A stretch of DNA of 64,000 bases from contig OY754465.1 in the NCBI GenBank assembly GCA_963575645.1, positions 53,963,901 through 54,027,900 of the forward strand. Direction: 5' to 3'. The translations under genes and the position numbers were made by a program. The notes below the pieces were generated by a model, which saw only the letters and a list, made by a program, of their open reading frames with translations, had not been told where the DNA came from and searched no databases. Of the stretch, positions 1 to 10,863 are shown in pieces. The number at the start of each line of letters is the position of its first letter. Within the stretch, counting starts at the first letter, position 1. The DNA is from Xanthostigma xanthostigma (lineage: Eukaryota > Arthropoda > Insecta > Raphidioptera > Raphidiidae).

Positions 1-450
1 GCCGGTCCGACTTCGTCCGGGTAAAAAACCTCAAAAACTCTTTTACCGATTTCAATTATTTTTATTGTTCGATCTAGATGATACTTTCCTTTAGGACATA
101 GGCTATAAAAGTAACTGGTCAGCCCTGCTTCACTTTTAGAACATAGGCTATAATAATTGGTCGACCCGGCTTCGCCCGAGTGAAAATCAGAGATAATCTC
201 AGAAACTAATCAACCGATTTCAAGTTTTTTTTTCACTGTTCAATAGGTGATACTTTGTTTTCGGATATCGGCTATAATAACTGGTCGGCCCGTCTTCGCC
301 CGGGTGAAAATCGGGAATTATCTCAGAAGCAACTAAACAGATTTCAAAAATTTTCTCACCGTTACCTATAGGTAAATATGTGACACCTACTTTTCTTTAG
401 GACATAGGCTACAATAACCGGCCGGCCCGACTTCGTTCGGGTGGAAATAG
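1..450. repeat. Degraded tandem repeat, unit about 125-155 bp
   Basis: The phrase 'ggtcggcccgtcttcgcccg' recurs in diverged form near 1, 157, 281 and 420. Each copy is followed by a stretch like 'accgatttcaa' and then 'aggacataggctataataa'. The spacing is uneven and the copies are diverged, so this is an old array, probably built from the 3' end of a non-LTR element. The left edge is cut by the window. Confidence 0.7.
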
Positions 451-640
451 AATTGAATTCGCTACACCTACTTTTTTAAAAACGATTGAACCGATTTCAA
501 TAAAAAATATAAGGTAACATTTTGAATAAAATGGTTCGAAATTTTTCATATCGGTCAACCCCTCGAGAACTTATGGCTCAATAAACATTTCGAACTGATA
601 ACCTCTTTTTTTGAAGTCGGTTAAAAATAATGTCTAATGG

Positions 641-946
641 CAGTGGCGTACGTAACTATACCACCTGAGGCCCTTGGCAAATGCATCGGATGGGGCCCTC
701 CTTTAATATAAAAAAGCTTCACGTTGTAGTTTCATCTTTATAAATCACGAAGTAAAGTATATATTTGTACAATTCGTGTATGTTCTTGAGTTAATATCTA
801 ACTTAAATTAATTAAATGCAAAATTAATATTTGTTGTAATAAATGTTAGGTTCGTCTTGTCCTAACGGCGTCTCGGGCCGAAGAGCCCCTCAGGATTGGG
901 ACCCGTGGCATTTTGCCCGTTCTTCCACCCTATTGTTACGACACTG
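641..946. mobile_element. hAT-like MITE, 306 bp
   Basis: The ends are inverted: the left begins 'cagtggcgtacgtaac' and the reverse complement of the right begins 'cagtgtcgtaacaatag'. Flanks are tctaatgg (left) and tctaatag (right), an 8-bp duplication with one change. CAGTG-type ends with 8-bp duplications are typical of hAT elements. There is no coding content. The interior holds a GC-richer patch around 860-930. Confidence 0.75.
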
Positions 947-1146
947 TCTAATAGTTAAGTGTAACTGTTGTATCTATTAATAAATGTTATTTTATATTTC
1001 ACCACATTCTCGAAAATTCTGAACACGTCAGAATTACACTTACGTCATTTCGAACAGTGTTAGAATCCCGAATATATTCTACAAAATCCTATTGTACTTA
1101 TAGCAATCCTATAGACATAAAATTGTTATTTGATTACACCAGATGC
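947..1146. other. Unassigned AT-rich sequence
   Basis: I see no gene, repeat boundary or RNA gene here. Confidence 0.5.
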
Positions 1147-1294
1147 GTTCCCGAATCCAGTTTCCTATGAATTTCAGAAATGTGAAATGTTTGATTTGCA
1201 TTTTTATTTGTTTTTCATTCAGGTTTCCAACAAAGAATCTGCAAAATGAAACATTTCACATTTCTGAAATTCGAAGGAAACTGGAATCGGGAAC
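1147..1294. repeat. Hairpin, 46-bp arms
   Basis: 'gttcccgaatccagtttcct' at 1,147 continues through the arm and is repeated as its reverse complement ending 'ctggaatcgggaac' at 1,294. The arms are about 46 bp with a few mismatches, around a loop of about 55 bp. The short frames on both strands here are products of the inverted repeat. Confidence 0.8.
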
Positions 1295-1548
1295 ATATAC
1301 CTCTCTGGTATAATAAAACAGCGAATTGCAAGACAGACAGACAGATAGACAGGAAATGGCTGCGATGCATAAAGCGTGCGTCGCAGTGGTTAATCTCAGA
1401 CGACATGCAGACTTGCCAACCGTGTAACAATGTTTACTCGAGGGTATAACGAATAACTCTATACAATGTATGCGTGAGTGATGTAACGAATGTCAATTTT
1501 TAGAATGCGAATATTCATTTTTCAAATCTGGCGCCATTTGTCCAAGAC

Positions 1549-1683
1549 AAAAATTTAACAGCCGATTGACAGCGCAAGTCGCACGCACACATTAATATAA
1601 CCAATGTGTGCGTGTGACTTGCGCTGTCAATCGGCTGTCAAATTTTAAATTAAACAGCGCAAGTCGCACACGCACATTGGGTA
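1549..1683. repeat. Near-perfect 43-bp-arm hairpin plus third partial copy
   Basis: The left arm 1,549-1,592 contains 'gccgattgacagcgcaagtc'. The right arm 1,604-1,646 is its reverse complement with very few changes. A third partial copy, 'acagcgcaagtcgcacacgc', lies at 1,654-1,683 in the left-arm orientation. The loop is about 11 bp. The high identity suggests a young palindrome or one maintained by gene conversion. Confidence 0.85.
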
Positions 1684-1726
1684 GTAGTTCTGGGTACCAG
1701 GTTGATTATTATTAATACTAACGTCC

Positions 1727-2235
1727 ATATTCACCGAACACTATTAAAGAAAGAAGTTACTAATCTCGGAACTTTATTCGTTAGAATAAAATTTACTTTC
1801 AATTCACCAAGCTAAATATCACGTAGAAACTTTAGTTAAAGAATAAATATAGGTATACTGCACTATATTTATATACTCCTCGCTCAAAATAATAATGTTT
1901 TATCCTAACCCAATTGCACACAAAACTTCCACTAACTTTAATGTTTTACAACCATACACTTCACAGAAGGTTAATAAACATTCACAAGAGCAAACTGTAG
2001 ATATAATACTCCACGTTAATAGGTTAGGTATTATGATCTATGTGGCGGCCATTATTATTTTATCAGGCGAATAAATATTTATACCCTGAATAAGACAGAA
2101 TAGATTTACATACCTGCAGTAAACATAATTATGTTTGGTGAATTGAATTATGGCTATTTATTCGGAGGAATAGCTATACCTGAAGAACAAATGAACCGAA
2201 TAAATAACTCCTTACGTTCGGCCATAGTCTAAAGC
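1727..2235 (+). mobile_element. Repeat G, copy 1
   Basis: This block matches the reverse complement of 36,205-37,630 over its length, for example 'cctaacccaattgcacacaa' and 'ataaatatttataccctg'. It carries no coding frame. Copy 1 lacks the 906-bp MITE present in copy 2, so it shows the empty site (around 1,850). The family is not recognised. Strand is set arbitrarily by this copy. Confidence 0.7.
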
Positions 2236-2703
2236 TTTATTACCTGATGATAAAATATATTGTAACAGGTGTTGTTACATTAACTCTCTGTTTATAATTC
2301 AATTTTAAGCTGTTTTGTTTATTTGAAGTAAGAACTTATTTAAGTGCTTACAATATAATTGCAAGGTTAGTTAGTTAGCGAAAAAACTGACGAACTCATT
2401 TTTAAAAAGGAGTAAGTAAAAAACTGCCTTAATAAAAAGGCTAAGAAATTAATATTTGTTGTCTTATTTAATATTATTTTCACATAAAAAAAAAAAAATG
2501 ATTTTTACCAGATAACACCATTCGCAAAATATTCGCATGAATTTTGCGACTGCGGTTGCGAATGTCAAAAAATATGAGAATTCGTTACATCACTAATAAG
2601 CGCTGGGTAACACAGCTTATTACATAATATAGGACGATATTAATATAGGTATGGTTAACCGACGAATTATTGTCAAGTGTATTTTCACATATATATATAT
2701 ATA

Positions 2704-3118
2704 CAGAGTGATTTTTAAATTGATTCTTCTTTTTTAACAGCGTGCAGAAATCAAATAGACGAACAAATATTTTAAGTATAGGTAACTTTTCTATCAAAAC
2801 TCAAAAATAAGAGAGAAACAGCCTTTCAAAGTTCGAAAATGCATCCCTTATCGCTACTACAAGCATGTACTACGACGCAAGCATCTTTGTGTCTAACAAA
2901 ACGGGGACAACTTCGATCAATTTCTGTGAATACTTGATAATGACATAACATATTTCCACATTGACATAACATAACGCCAGGACAGAAATTTAATAAAACT
3001 TTGAAAGGACGTTCTTCTTTCATTTTTGACTTTAGATAAAAAAGTTACTTGAAATATTTGCTCGTCTATTTGATATCTACACGCTGTTAAAAAAAGAATC
3101 AACTTAAAAATCATTCTG
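2704..3118. mobile_element. TA-flanked MITE with about 130-bp TIRs
   Basis: The left end 'cagagtgatttttaaattga' is matched by the reverse complement of the right end, 'cagaatgatttttaagttga'. The arms extend to about 2,832 and 2,998 with 80-85% identity by eye. Both ends abut TA (2,702-2,703 and 3,119-3,120), as in Tc1/mariner-type elements. The left flank is an (AT)n run, so the TA duplication is only weakly informative. Confidence 0.7.
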
Positions 3119-3124
3119 TATATG

Positions 3125-3574
3125 GCGGTAGGTCATCGTCACATGTGTTGCCAATTAGAAATATTAAACTAGTACGTCGAAAAACGCGCTCGCCTTTGTC
3201 ATCGTTTAATGTTTCAAGTTCAAGTTAATCTTTGATCTTGAAAATTAAATTTCACCAAAAATATAAATGTGAAAAAGAGCCAACTTCGATACACAGAAAA
3301 AGTTTTGTCGAAAAAGAGAAGTTAGAATTAAAAAGGTGCAAGCAAGTTTTTAGTTGGCAAATTTATATTATTATAAATATTATTATTTTTATTATTAGGT
3401 ATTATTATTATTATAGGAGCCATTTACAAAAACTTTCCAAGGCAAAACTTGGCGTCTTCTTAGATCTCACTTCTTTTTTTTACATCAAAAAATACGGGTC
3501 GAATTGAGAATCACTTTTTTGAACTCGGTAAAAAAAAAGCGAATGTCAATATTCTATAATCTATTTACGACATC
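3125..3574. other. Unassigned; ATT microsatellite
   Basis: AT-rich sequence with an interrupted ATT microsatellite around 3,364-3,415. There is no convincing gene. Confidence 0.5.
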
Positions 3575-4272
3575 TAGTTCATTGAAATGTTATATTTTTT
3601 GAGGCGAAAATTACATTTTTCAGAGGACGCAATTTTATTTTTTAGATATCAAGAAGGGGTTAGTGTAAAGTTAAATTCAAGTTTGTGGGGTCACAACCTT
3701 TGTCCCACGGCCGCCATCTTGGAAAAAGGAGTGCAAGTGGTTTCCATGGTTTATCTCACGAACTATAGGTCTCACCAAAAAAATTTCTAAACATTTTTTG
3801 TAGAAAATATAATTTCCTACAACTTTGGTTCAGTAACTTTTTGTCGTAGTATTCCCAATAGGTTTAATCCACGGTCATTTTCGAAATGACATAATTACTC
3901 TGTCCTCGCTTTTTTTGATGGACCAGGCTGCGGCTCAGGATCTTGTATATGAAAGCCAACATTGTATACATTTATAGGATCTTGTTGACCTTGTATAGGT
4001 TCTACGACAAAAAGTTACTGAACCAAAGTTGTAGGAAATTATATTTTCTACAAAAATGTTTAAAAAAATTTTTTGTGAGACCTATAGTTCGTGAGATAAA
4101 CCATGGAAACCACTTGCACCCCTTTTTCCAAGATGGCGGCCGTGGGACAAGGGTTGTGACCCCACAAACTTGAATTTAACTTTACACTAACCCCTTCTTG
4201 ATATCTAAAAAATAAAATTGCGTCCTCTGACAAATGTAATTTCAAATGTAACTTTTCAATGGACTAATCGAG
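3575..4272. mobile_element. Fold-back element, about 275-bp arms
   Basis: The left arm (about 3,575-3,852) and right arm (about 3,998-4,272) are reverse complements. Landmarks such as 'cacggccgccatcttgg' on the left reappear as 'ccaagatggcggccgtg' on the right. The spacer is about 145 bp. No transposase frame exists. The GC-richer 'aagatggcggc' motif in each arm resembles a YY1/Pho-type binding site. A transcript would fold into a long double-stranded hairpin. Confidence 0.85.
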
Positions 4273-4820
4273 TAGAAAATAAACTCCGTTATTCAGTTTA
4301 TGAAATATTTCTTGTATTTCTATACTGTTTACACAATTTGTTTATAAAAGTTAAAAATAGTCTGCGTAATTAGAGCTATTAGTGTTGGCGTTGACTGACT
4401 TTACTGATCATTTTATGTTTTGATGTTGGTAGGCCTTATGTTTAGATTCGGAAGCGAGAGAACATCTGTTAGGCAATCATAAATGTCATAATATCTCAGT
4501 GCAGCACAACTGCAGCACGGAAGGTTACAGTTGTGGGTCAACAAAGTCTATCCGGTGGCTTTCAAACAAAAATAACAAGAATTGTTCGTTGCACAACTTT
4601 CAACAATTCTCTGACAGTTAATCACAAAAAAAAAATTTAATTCTCCTATTTGGGAATTTAAAATCATAACAACAAGCGTTTTATTTTAATTTAGCACCAG
4701 CCATCAACGTCTCGAGTTACTTGAAATCATATACTTTTATTCTATACTGAGCATAGGAATAAAATCGCAATCGAACTATTAGGGTGCAAACATATACTTC
4801 TGTCTTTTGACGCCGTAAGC
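4273..4820. other. Unassigned AT-rich sequence
   Basis: No gene or clear repeat boundary is visible. Confidence 0.5.
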
Positions 4821-4920
4821 ACTGGCGTATCCTGGAGGGCAAAACAAGCACGGGGGACCAGGCTTAAGAAATTTCTAATTTGCCCCCACCTGGGCCAAAA
4901 GCTGGGTACCTACGCCCATG
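4821..4920. mobile_element. Short hAT-like remnant
   Basis: Begins 'cactggcgtatcctggaggg' and ends with the reverse complement of 'catgggcgtaggtaccca'. The ends resemble the other CAGTGGCGTA elements in this window, but no 8-bp flanking duplication is apparent. Confidence 0.4.
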
Positions 4921-5610
4921 TTAACGTCATAGAAAAAAACAAAGTTTTTGAAACAATAGTTATTGGCGTAACTAGTAGTCTAAGTTATTCATCGCGCTGA
5001 CAGGTCATGACTTAGCCTACAAGTTGCGCCCATAATTTTATTCAACAATTGCGCGTTATTTATGTTTTAATTATAATGAGATGTTGTAAATATCTATTTA
5101 TTTCTTTATAAAAAAAAAACTGTCAATACTAACAGCACCAAACAGCACGATTCAATGTTTTGGTTTGAGGTTAGCCGGTTATGAATAAACTTCATGTCGA
5201 AAACATTCGGCCTCTCAATTTTAGCCTCAATGGGTAACAACGAAGTTGTTGTTACCTACTATTTCGTTACGACTCAGAAAATAGTTACGTTTATTTTCAT
5301 TACTCCACAATGGCCGAGCTAGCAGGAATCTTCATTGAGTTATGACAAGTAATTGTCACCAGTCGGTAAATAGCTATTTAGGGTTCGGTTTTTAGGCATG
5401 ATAAAACATGAATAACGCGCATGAGTTGAATAAAGATACTTTATTCAGTTTGAATGCAAGTATCTCAACGAATCCTATCATCGGAGAAATCAGGGAATTA
5501 CATCGAAGAAAGAGACGCAGATATATTTTCGATACGCTTTGTTGCGTTCACTCACCGCACATTGAGTAGATAGGCAATGATTCACATAGGTAATTAATAG
5601 ATATATTATG
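4918..5610. mobile_element. Repeat H, copy 1, with about 470-bp internal insertion
   Basis: 'gttaacgtcatag' to about 4,961, and 'agatactttattcagtttga' to 5,610, match two adjoining parts of the inverted copy at 55,800-56,035. In that copy the parts are contiguous. The segment about 4,962-5,433 is therefore extra here and was probably inserted, although its ends show only weak inverted similarity. Confidence 0.6.
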
Positions 5611-5637
5611 CTTGAAATATATACTCGTATATATACT

Positions 5638-5896
5638 TATATAAAACATTCTCGTGTCATATCTCCGAAACTATTGAACCAATTTTAATGAAATTTTGTA
5701 AATGCGTCTTAGCTTAGTGCAACTGTTTTAGTACCAAGTAGCGTCATCTGTTACAATTCGCTCAAAGCTATTAGTTCAGAATCAAATCTGGTAGAATGTG
5801 CTCAAAGTTATTAGTTCAGACGCCGGGCCGCAAACGAAATACATTTTGTAGAATTATCTCTATCGCACCCGGGTGAAACCGGGACGGACTTCTAGT
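5638..5896 (-). mobile_element. Repeat B, copy 1 (partial)
   Basis: It ends at 'cccgggtgaaaccgggacgg' and contains 'caaagctattagttcaga', the marker of repeat B, which is repeated inside each copy. It is truncated relative to the copy at 54,796-55,213. Repeat B looks like the 3' part of a non-LTR element or a derived SINE and ends in a TATATA-rich tail. Confidence 0.75.
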
Positions 5897-6458
5897 TTAC
5901 TATATAATTAAGATTAAGTGAATGCGTACTTCCTTCGGTCAATATAATAGGTATATACCGGAACTATCTCACAAAAAGAGATCTACTTTACCGACATTCA
6001 ATATTCACGCCGGTAAAGTACAAACATTTGAAAAGTATTTCTGTCCATAAAAATAAATTAAAATTTGAACGTAATAATAACCTTAAAAACCAATAAATTT
6101 CAAAGTTATCGATTTAATATTAACTCAGTATTTTTGATATGTCTAAACTCCAAACGGTTAAATACAATAGGTCAAAATCGTGATTCAGTTCTAATACACT
6201 AAAGTATATGTACTATATGTATTTTTTTTTTATATTAAAAATAGTGTAATCTAAGACCGAATTAATGAAATATCCGTCACAGATTCAACTAAAACTCATA
6301 TAAATAGTTGAGTTCTTGTATGAAACGTAGGGTTTATAATAGTGTACTCGTACCTAATTTAAAATAAGAAAAAAAACATTCACACCGATAACTTGAAGTT
6401 TCTGAGTCCAGAGTGCGACAAAAATAATAGATATCAAAAGTTAGGAGTGTAGTATAAT
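5897..6458. other. Unassigned AT-rich sequence
   Basis: No gene, hairpin or recognised repeat is visible. Confidence 0.5.
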
Positions 6459-6878
6459 GCACACGAGGCTGGATTTGTTGCTAGATTCCTTACTAGACTT
6501 GACTACTAGTTTTCTATCACTGGTTTTCTTGATTGCTTTTATGTGCTCGCTTCACACGAGACGTCTTTTCAAGCTTGTTTTGTGGATAGATCTGGTGCGC
6601 GCGCAGTGACAGTTCAAATATAAACACAGAACAAAACGTGTCTGTTGTCTGACTCTGAGCAGAATGACGCCATGTTTGTTTGTGGGCGTTTGTCCATGTC
6701 GCCCACGTGACAAGATACTGTTTCCTGATTTGTTCTTGCACAAAAACGAGCAGACAATGAACGAAAAATAGTCCCGGTTTAATTTTTAAATCCAGCTTGT
6801 GACCACGCACGCGAGCTCGCAGTCAGCGCGTCAGCCAGCACAAGAATTATTCCAGCATCAAAACCAGCCTTGTGTGCA
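6459..6878. mobile_element. Family C MITE, copy 1
   Basis: The left end 'gcacacgaggctggatttgt' and right end (reverse complement 'tgcacacaaggctggttttg') are inverted. The interior carries 'ctggtgcgcgcgcagtgaca' and other blocks shared with copies at 7.2, 9.0, 19.9, 31.5 and 47.6 kb. It is GC-richer than its surroundings, and this produces the open frames on the minus strand. No protein is supported. Confidence 0.8.
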
Positions 6879-7183
6879 TGTTCAAACAGATAAAACAAAA
6901 GAACACTTTCTCCTATCTGAGTTTCTATGTCATGCAAAATGTTCAACAACCCAGAATAGATAAACGTCCCTAAAGACTAAGATAATACAAAAAGTGGTAG
7001 CGTTATCCGTTACCATTTATACACTACCAATTATGTACCATTCTGTATCCTATTTTATTTTATTAATAATAATTATTGATTATTTTGATTCGTATTAAGC
7101 GTTACAAATTGAAAAAAAAAAAACAAATCTGAAAACAGTTATAATATTTCAAACGCTTTTAAATGCCCAGAAAATAAATTATT

Positions 7184-7447
7184 AAGACCGCTGCACACGA
7201 AGCTGGTTTTGCTGCTAGATTCCTTGCTAGATTTGACAGCTAGTTTTGAAGCGTTGATTTTCGTGATTGCTTTTATGTGTTCGCTTCACACGATGCGTGT
7301 ATTGAAGCTTGCTTTGTAGGTTGGTTTGGTGCGCGCGCAGTGATAGTTCGAAAGTTAACAAAAGTGGACGTTTATCGCCTCTGAACAGAACACACGCTAT
7401 GACGCCGTGTTTGTGGGCATTTGTTCATGTCACCCACTTGACAAAAT
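7184..7447. mobile_element. Family C MITE, copy 2 (left part)
   Basis: Begins 'aagaccgctgcacacgaagc' and follows family C through 'ggtgcgcgcgcagtgatag' to 'cacccacttgaca'. The right half is missing. Confidence 0.75.
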
Positions 7448-7757
7448 ACTAGAACTAAACTAAAATATAGAAGTTTTCCCTAGTACCTACTAGTAATGAG
7501 AAACCAAATAAAATAAAACACAAAGATGTCGATTCAGTAAGTTTTACATAAATTCTCAATAATTAAATCGCAACCGCGCTTGCTCTTCTTCGCTTGTGTT
7601 CTCTCGAGAGTGTGGATAAAAGTGTAGATGGAAGTGTTTCTCTCTTGCACTATCCAATAGTACACTCGGGTGTAAGTGAGAAAGAAAATGCATAATGTTG
7701 CCAATACCTTTGCCCAAGTTTAAATGTATCGTCTCTATAAATAAATCCGACGAATAT

Positions 7758-8067
7758 ATAGATAGATAGATAGATAATTTATTTTTTGTGTGTGACCATA
7801 GATATGGTATACAAAAAGTCAATAATCCAATTAATAAAATACATAAGACAGGTTAAAATTATACAATTTGGACATTTAAGAAATCGTGATTGTTATAATA
7901 ACATTTAGCAGTTAAAAATTCTTTAATGTGTTTTTTAAATTTAGATAGTGGCAATTTTTGCACATTTATCGGTATTTTGTTAAAGATGTCGATTGCCATA
8001 TGGTATATGTTTTTTGCAATATAAGATTTAGTTGTTGCCGGTTTATATATTCTATTGTTATATAAAA
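7758..8067 (-). mobile_element. 5'-truncated LINE remnant with (TATC)n tail
   Basis: On the minus strand a coding remnant ends at 7,859. It is followed by a short 3' untranslated stretch and a (TATC)n run near 7,760-7,780, which is typical of non-LTR retrotransposon tails. The 5' side stops abruptly at a repeat A copy (8,068). Confidence 0.65.
7859..8067 (-). pseudogene. Reverse-transcriptase C-terminal fragment (non-LTR LINE)
   Basis: One frame is open for about 68 codons to a TAA at 7,859-7,861. It includes MAIDIFNKIPINVQK, then LSKFKKHIKEFL, and a final tyrosine- and asparagine-rich stretch. The pattern (F/Y)NKLP, some residues, FK..LK..L and then a stop is characteristic of the extreme C-terminus of jockey/CR1-like LINE polyproteins. 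There is no upstream polymerase domain and no start codon of its own, so this is a 5'-truncated relic. The exact clade cannot be assigned by eye. Confidence 0.6.
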
Positions 8068-8403
8068 CTAGCGGTCCCGCCCGGTTTCACCCGAGTGCAA
8101 AAGAACGAATGGGTGGGGAGGGAGATGAGTACGCACATTCATCCTAGTTTACCGAGATGAATGTTGTGTCCAAATTTCATGATGATCGGAGTTACCGTTC
8201 AAAAGTTTTTGCTGGACGGACAAATTTTGAGTTACATTTTGCAACATTTTTCATTGATGCTTCGCTCTTATTGGTCGTAGCGTGATATTTATATAGCCTA
8301 TAGCCTCTCTCCAACAAAAAAAAAATTCAATTCGAACCAGTAGTTCCTGAGATTAGCGCGTTTAACCAAACAAACTCTTCAGCTTTATATATTAGTATAG
8401 ATA
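8068..8403 (-). mobile_element. Repeat A, copy 1
   Basis: Runs from 'ctagcggtcccgcccggttt' to 'agctttatatattagtatag'. This full-length repeat of about 335-350 bp recurs at 9.2, 17.4, 19.2, 40.1 (broken) and 60.3 kb. It has no coding frame. Its conserved ends and lack of inverted termini suggest a retroposed 3' segment (RTE-like or SINE-like), but the class is inferred. Confidence 0.75.
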
Positions 8404-9028
8404 TAGATTAGGATTAGTACAGTGCGCTCGGCTAAAGAAGACCGGTGACGAAAGGGCGAGAAGTCGCTGATGTGTGCCATTGCGTCCCTTATTGCATAGA
8501 AGTGGTTCCAGGATCATTACCTTTTACTTATATAAAATGCAATAAGGTCATAGTACATTCCATAGACCAGTTTCTTTTTAAAGCGTAGTTTTCCCTGCAC
8601 CGCGTACCCCGCAAAAGTGCCTACTCACCCTCCTTAAGCTCGGAAACATTTTCGTAAGCACTGTTTCCTGTTCGATAGTCCCGAATATGAGTTGTTAGTT
8701 AAAGTTGACGTAAGAACAAATAAATAAGGGCCCATACATCAATCTGAAGAGACGTGCGTGAGGGTAAAAATGCGTATATAGAGTTTTAGGTGCGGCCTGA
8801 CACAGCTGTTGTAGGGTCGAGCTTGTTCAACACAAATTAAAAGTCCTTAATGAAAGTATTTAAACGTGAAGGGGTCACTCGATCATGAATGTCCACTCAA
8901 ATTGGCGTAATCAATTCAAATAACCGGACGCGGCCGTTTAAAATCCCGACAAAGTCGTAATCAGTGAATGAAAATGTCGATGTATAATTGGAAGTTTTAA
9001 AGACTTAGCCGCGCTTTTCATTTTCGCG
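8404..9028. other. Unassigned, moderately GC-rich
   Basis: It contains blocks such as 'ccctgcaccgcgtaccccgc' and 'aagggcccatacatcaatctg' that look like the worn interior of a mobile element. I could not identify a frame or boundary. Confidence 0.35.
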
Positions 9029-9204
9029 GTCACTGCACACGAGGCCTGGGTTGCCGAAAATTTTGCAGGTTTTCTTGATTGTTTTATGTGCTCGCTTTAC
9101 ACGAGACGTCTTTTTAAGCTTGTTTTGTACGTAGGTTACGTGCGCGCGCAGTGACAGAACGGTAACAAAAGTGGACGTTTATTGTCTCTGAACAGAACAC
9201 ACAT
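9029..9204. mobile_element. Family C MITE, copy 3 (left part)
   Basis: Begins 'cactgcacacgaggcctggg' and runs through 'acgtgcgcgcgcagtgacag' to 'tctgaacagaacacac'. The right half is missing. A repeat A copy follows. Confidence 0.7.
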
Positions 9205-9228
9205 TTATTTTTCGGTGTACTTTTAAAT

Positions 9229-9571
9229 CTAATACTAATATATAAAGCTGAAGAGTTTGTTTGTTTGGTTGGTTGAACGCGCTAATCTCAGGAACTATGG
9301 GTTAGAATTGAAAATTTGTTTTTCGTTGATTAGCCTATTTATCGAGGAAGGCTATAAGCTATATAATATCACGCTACAACCAATAGGAGCGGAGCATCAA
9401 TGAAAAATGTTGCAAAATATAACTCAAAATTTGTCCGTCCGACAAAAACTTTTGAATGGTAACTCCAATCACCATGAAATTTGGACACAACAGTCATCTC
9501 GGTAAACTAAGATAAATGTGAGTACTCATTCGTTCTTTTGCACCCGGGTGAAACCGGGCGGGACCGCTAGT
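9229..9571 (+). mobile_element. Repeat A, copy 2
   Basis: Runs from 'taatactaatatataaagct' to 'cgggcgggaccgctagt'. It is full length and in the opposite orientation to copy 1, about 830 bp away, so the two could form a large hairpin. Confidence 0.8.
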
Positions 9572-9687
9572 TATCAATACGAATAAATAAAATTACAAGC
9601 AGTTTTTGGGTGCAATATACCTACTTAGACTGAAGCCATTTTTAAAAATTTAAACATTTTTTCTAAATGGTAAATTAATTCGCTTAC

Positions 9688-9739
9688 CTTAGCATAATCG
9701 AGCGGCACACTAGTATCAGGACACGTAAAGAGGCCGTCA
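9688..9739 (-). CDS. Candidate 52-nt internal exon, LDLa-like fragment
   Basis: On the minus strand a polypyrimidine tract ending 'ttttttctttcag' precedes the segment and 'AAG|gtaagcg' follows it, giving strong acceptor and donor sites. After one leading base it reads DGLFTCPDTSVPLDYAK and ends on a complete codon. The string F-x-C followed by a VPL(D/S)-type stretch resembles the first half of an LDL-receptor class A repeat, which would continue with a CDG motif in the next exon. The usual second cysteine is missing, so the assignment is tentative. The surrounding introns are full of repeats. No neighbouring exon is certain; the next (downstream) exon would lie at lower coordinates or outside the window. 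Confidence 0.5.
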
Positions 9740-10863
9740 CTGAAAGAAAAAAAATTTTTTTTAATAAAAATGTATAAGTAAGTAGCTACACAAAAAAGAA
9801 ACATTAAATTTGCCATAGGTATTGTATTTGTGTCCTAATCACTGTTCTTATCCACAGTGATTTTTCAAATAACAGTTACTACTTACTATGATATACCTAT
9901 TTAATCATAATGGTTTATATGCCTTACAACGCAAATCAAGTTACAAAAACATTGTTTTAATAAACTTTTGTTCATTCTTACATAATGTACAGGAAAACGC
10001 TGTTATAACTCAATAAACCAATGGCGAATTCCAGTCACTAATTAAAAATTAATGCATGCTTAATTGCTTACACATAAGTGCGTTTATTAATAAGTCTAAT
10101 TTCAACGCAATGTTAATTATTTATATTCCGTTGCAAATAACATCGCAAAAAACATACTTCTAAAGGCCATCGTTTTTATTTCCTTTTTCTATTGTTTTTA
10201 ATCTTTTGTTTAATTTTATTTTCCAATTTTTATCATACGCTGGAAAACACTTTTGGTTTTTCCAAGTATTTTACTTTTTAACAAATTACCTTTATTAATT
10301 GTTATTAATCATGTTCTACCAAGAGACGAGCGAAAAATCAGTGCAAATTATATTTTACTTTTTTATCACATTTACGAAAATTCCGGACACGTCAGAACTT
10401 CGCACGTGTTCCAATTCCGGACGTGTCCGGAAAAATCCCAACGCATGAAAATCCTATACACGCAACATACTAAGACGGGCAAGTCTTACTCTTGTGGAAC
10501 CGTATTTGGGAAATACTGTTCTGTACTAAAAACTTATTGCCCGGATGCAGAGTATAGAGTGGGGACAACTGCATCGATCACAGCGCGAGCTGTGGACTAA
10601 ATAAACAATAAATCGTGCAACGGTTATAGAGTATGATTTCATGTGGCCGTCAGATGTCGTTTTCGTTACGCTTCCAGCCATATCGGTTATTAAGAAGGCG
10701 CGCGGCTTAAAACAATAATAACAAGGCAGTTCTATCCCGCTCTATTGCCCGCTAGCGGCGCTAGTAGTCTTTGTAGAAGCAAACGTCGAATAATACATTT
10801 TTTTTACATTTTTCCAAATAATAATTACGTCAATATGTTTTTTTTTTCAGTGCAAATCTATAT
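9740..10863. other. Unassigned; open frame ending before AATAAA
   Basis: The plus strand is open for over 110 codons to a TAA at about 10,598-10,600, and 'aataaacaataaa' follows at once. The last part (KTGKSYSCGTVFGKYC and onward) has several cysteines. No family is recognised and no splice acceptor is convincing, so this could be a 3' terminal exon or chance. From 10,650 to 10,790 is a GC-richer patch with no assignment. Confidence 0.2.

Larger units (their letters stand above)
1480..2597. mobile_element. Composite element with hAT-like ends
   Basis: The left end 'agtgatgtaacgaatgtca' and the right end (reverse complement 'agtgatgtaacgaattctc') match, each followed by a related stretch with 'gcgaatattc'. 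The flanking bases give only a weak 8-bp match (tatgcgtg / taagcgct). It encloses the 1.55-kb hairpin and repeat G. It could be one large non-autonomous hAT or several insertions inside one. Confidence 0.5.

Noticed and set aside
6517-6810. Minus-strand frames of 60-100 codons in family C
   Set aside because: They follow the GC-rich MITE sequence, differ among copies, and match no protein family.
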